Shown in pieces: positions 44,819-45,384 of a DNA stretch of 45,384 bases (position 1 is its first letter; the number at the start of each line of letters is the position of its first letter). The position numbers and the translations under genes were made by a program. The notes beneath the pieces were generated by a model. That model was not told the DNA's origin, made no database searches, and saw nothing but the letters and a program-made list of their open reading frames with translations. Origin of the DNA: Oscillospiraceae bacterium (GTDB lineage: Bacteria > Bacillota > Clostridia > Oscillospirales > CAG-272). The stretch is from positions 1 through 45,384 of the forward strand of contig SVUA01000013.1 of assembly GCA_015063485.1 (NCBI GenBank), read 5' to 3'.

Positions 44819-45384
44819 TCAAGATTCGAGTTGTCGTCCGAGAAATCCCGCGGCGGTAAGAATGAGCTTTGATTCAACGTCGGCAGACGTCATTTCCTTT
44901 GCGCGATCGTTTGAGCCGTCAGTAAGCGACATAACGCACCCTACCACATCCCCCTCACTGATTATAGGCATGGCACAGCTGACGTAGTGTGTCATCGACC
45001 CATCGGCTATGGGAGAAAACCTCTCGCTTCCCTCACGCCACGTGTACATTCCTCTGCTCTCTATAATTTTTTCGACCTCGTCGGACAATGACTTTTCTGA
45101 ATATTCCTTGCGCGATACGCCCGATGTCGCTATCACGGCATCGCGGTCACTAATAAGGATCGCCATATTGCAGGTCTTATGAAGCGTTTCCGCATATTGC
45201 GACGCAAACGCGGCAAGCTCTCCGATAGGAGAGTATTTTTTGAATATCACTTCCCCCTCGCGATCGGTATATATCTCAAGAGGGTCACCGCCACTGATAA
45301 CATTGACACTAAAAACCTTGTCGAGCTGGTTTTTAGCCGACTGAACTGCCACAGAATGGTATTTATCTGCGACTTTTTCGATAT
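44819..45384 (-). CDS. spoVT: SpoVT-like regulator, C-terminal region joined to unrelated N-terminus (partial)
   Basis: From GDPLEIYTDREGEVIFKKYS onward the protein matches SpoVT, a sporulation regulator with an AbrB DNA-binding domain and a C-terminal GAF domain. The GAF part (LISDRDAVIATSGVSRKEY to the terminal TAAGFLGRQLES) is intact. Upstream, where the AbrB swapped-hairpin domain should be, the same frame stays open to the window edge but reads VADKYHSVAVQSAKNQLDKV, which is not AbrB. The reading frame has a GTG at 45352 but no ribosome site. Either the window ends in an assembly joint, or this is a real rearranged or fused gene. Confidence 0.7.
   Translation of the reverse strand, partial: IEKVADKYHSVAVQSAKNQLDKVFSVNVISGGDPLEIYTDREGEVIFKKYSPIGELAAFASQYAETLHKTCNMAILISDRDAVIATSGVSRKEYSEKSLSDEVEKIIESRGMYTWREGSERFSPIADGSMTHYVSCAMPIISEGDVVGCVMSLTDGSNDRAKEMTSADVESKLILTAAGFLGRQLES

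Overview
The window reads as a chromosomal segment of a low-to-medium GC Firmicute, most likely an uncultured gut member of class Clostridia. The evidence is consensus housekeeping promoters (TTGACA-17-TATAAT several times), a CIRCE-controlled groESL operon, a SpoVT-type sporulation regulator, a DUF4830 protein, an archaeal-type prolyl-tRNA synthetase, and intergenic repeats of the kind common in gut Clostridia. No rRNA, tRNA, CRISPR array, prophage or complete insertion sequence was recognised. The genus cannot be told from what is visible.

Layout. 1-449: gene-free repeat debris. 450-4210: a MATE exporter divergent from two tandem AraC regulators, then a GNAT acetyltransferase. 4280-4794: a frameshifted REP-associated (Y1/HUH) transposase that carries two REP-like palindromes inside its own reading frame. 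4911-10273: housekeeping genes asd, rsmI, an amidase, ligA and a YcxB-like membrane protein. 10488-12104: a PiT phosphate transporter with its DUF47/PhoU-like partner. 12105-12745: two foldback repeats. 12746-14089: an AGCS amino acid symporter. 14192-16277: CIRCE-groES-groEL. 16278-16764: a palindrome-rich intergenic region. 16765-19413 (minus): a HAD phosphatase-rimO-pgsA operon. 19583-22624: a tyrosine phosphatase and typA. 22625-22990: REP pair. 22991-26205 (minus): proS-rodA-DUF4830. 26364-28161: a WecG/TagA glycosyltransferase and a trypsin-like lipoprotein. 28277-31923 (minus): an HPr-like protein, a VTT membrane protein, a PTS EIIC-like protein, DUF554 and a 3-methyladenine glycosylase. 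32022-38699: an operon of aconitase-family hydratase, sugar isomerase-like TIM barrel, glycoside-hydrolase-like protein and isocitrate dehydrogenase. 38697-42836: a metallophosphoesterase, a LysR regulator divergent from an M20 peptidase, and YitT. 42885-44657 (minus): DUF2975-XRE and two small membrane proteins. 44819-45384 (minus): a SpoVT-like C-terminal region whose N-terminus does not match the family.

How the genes work together. The clearest functional unit is 32119-38555: it brackets two carbohydrate-type genes with the citrate-to-2-oxoglutarate branch of the TCA cycle, under a consensus promoter with a LacI-type palindrome just downstream of the predicted start. GroES/GroEL are under HrcA. 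The LysR/M20-YitT pair shares one palindromic promoter used in both directions.

The strongest novelty signal is the intergenic repeat landscape. At least five genes (groEL, typA, icd, pgsA, DUF4830) have a GC-rich tract beginning TAAGGA fused directly to their stop codon and followed by a hairpin. Several foldback elements have terminal inverted repeats that are themselves hairpins, with inner palindromes sharing, or nearly sharing, the same centre. One class matches the REP palindromes embedded in the broken transposase, with compensatory stem changes.
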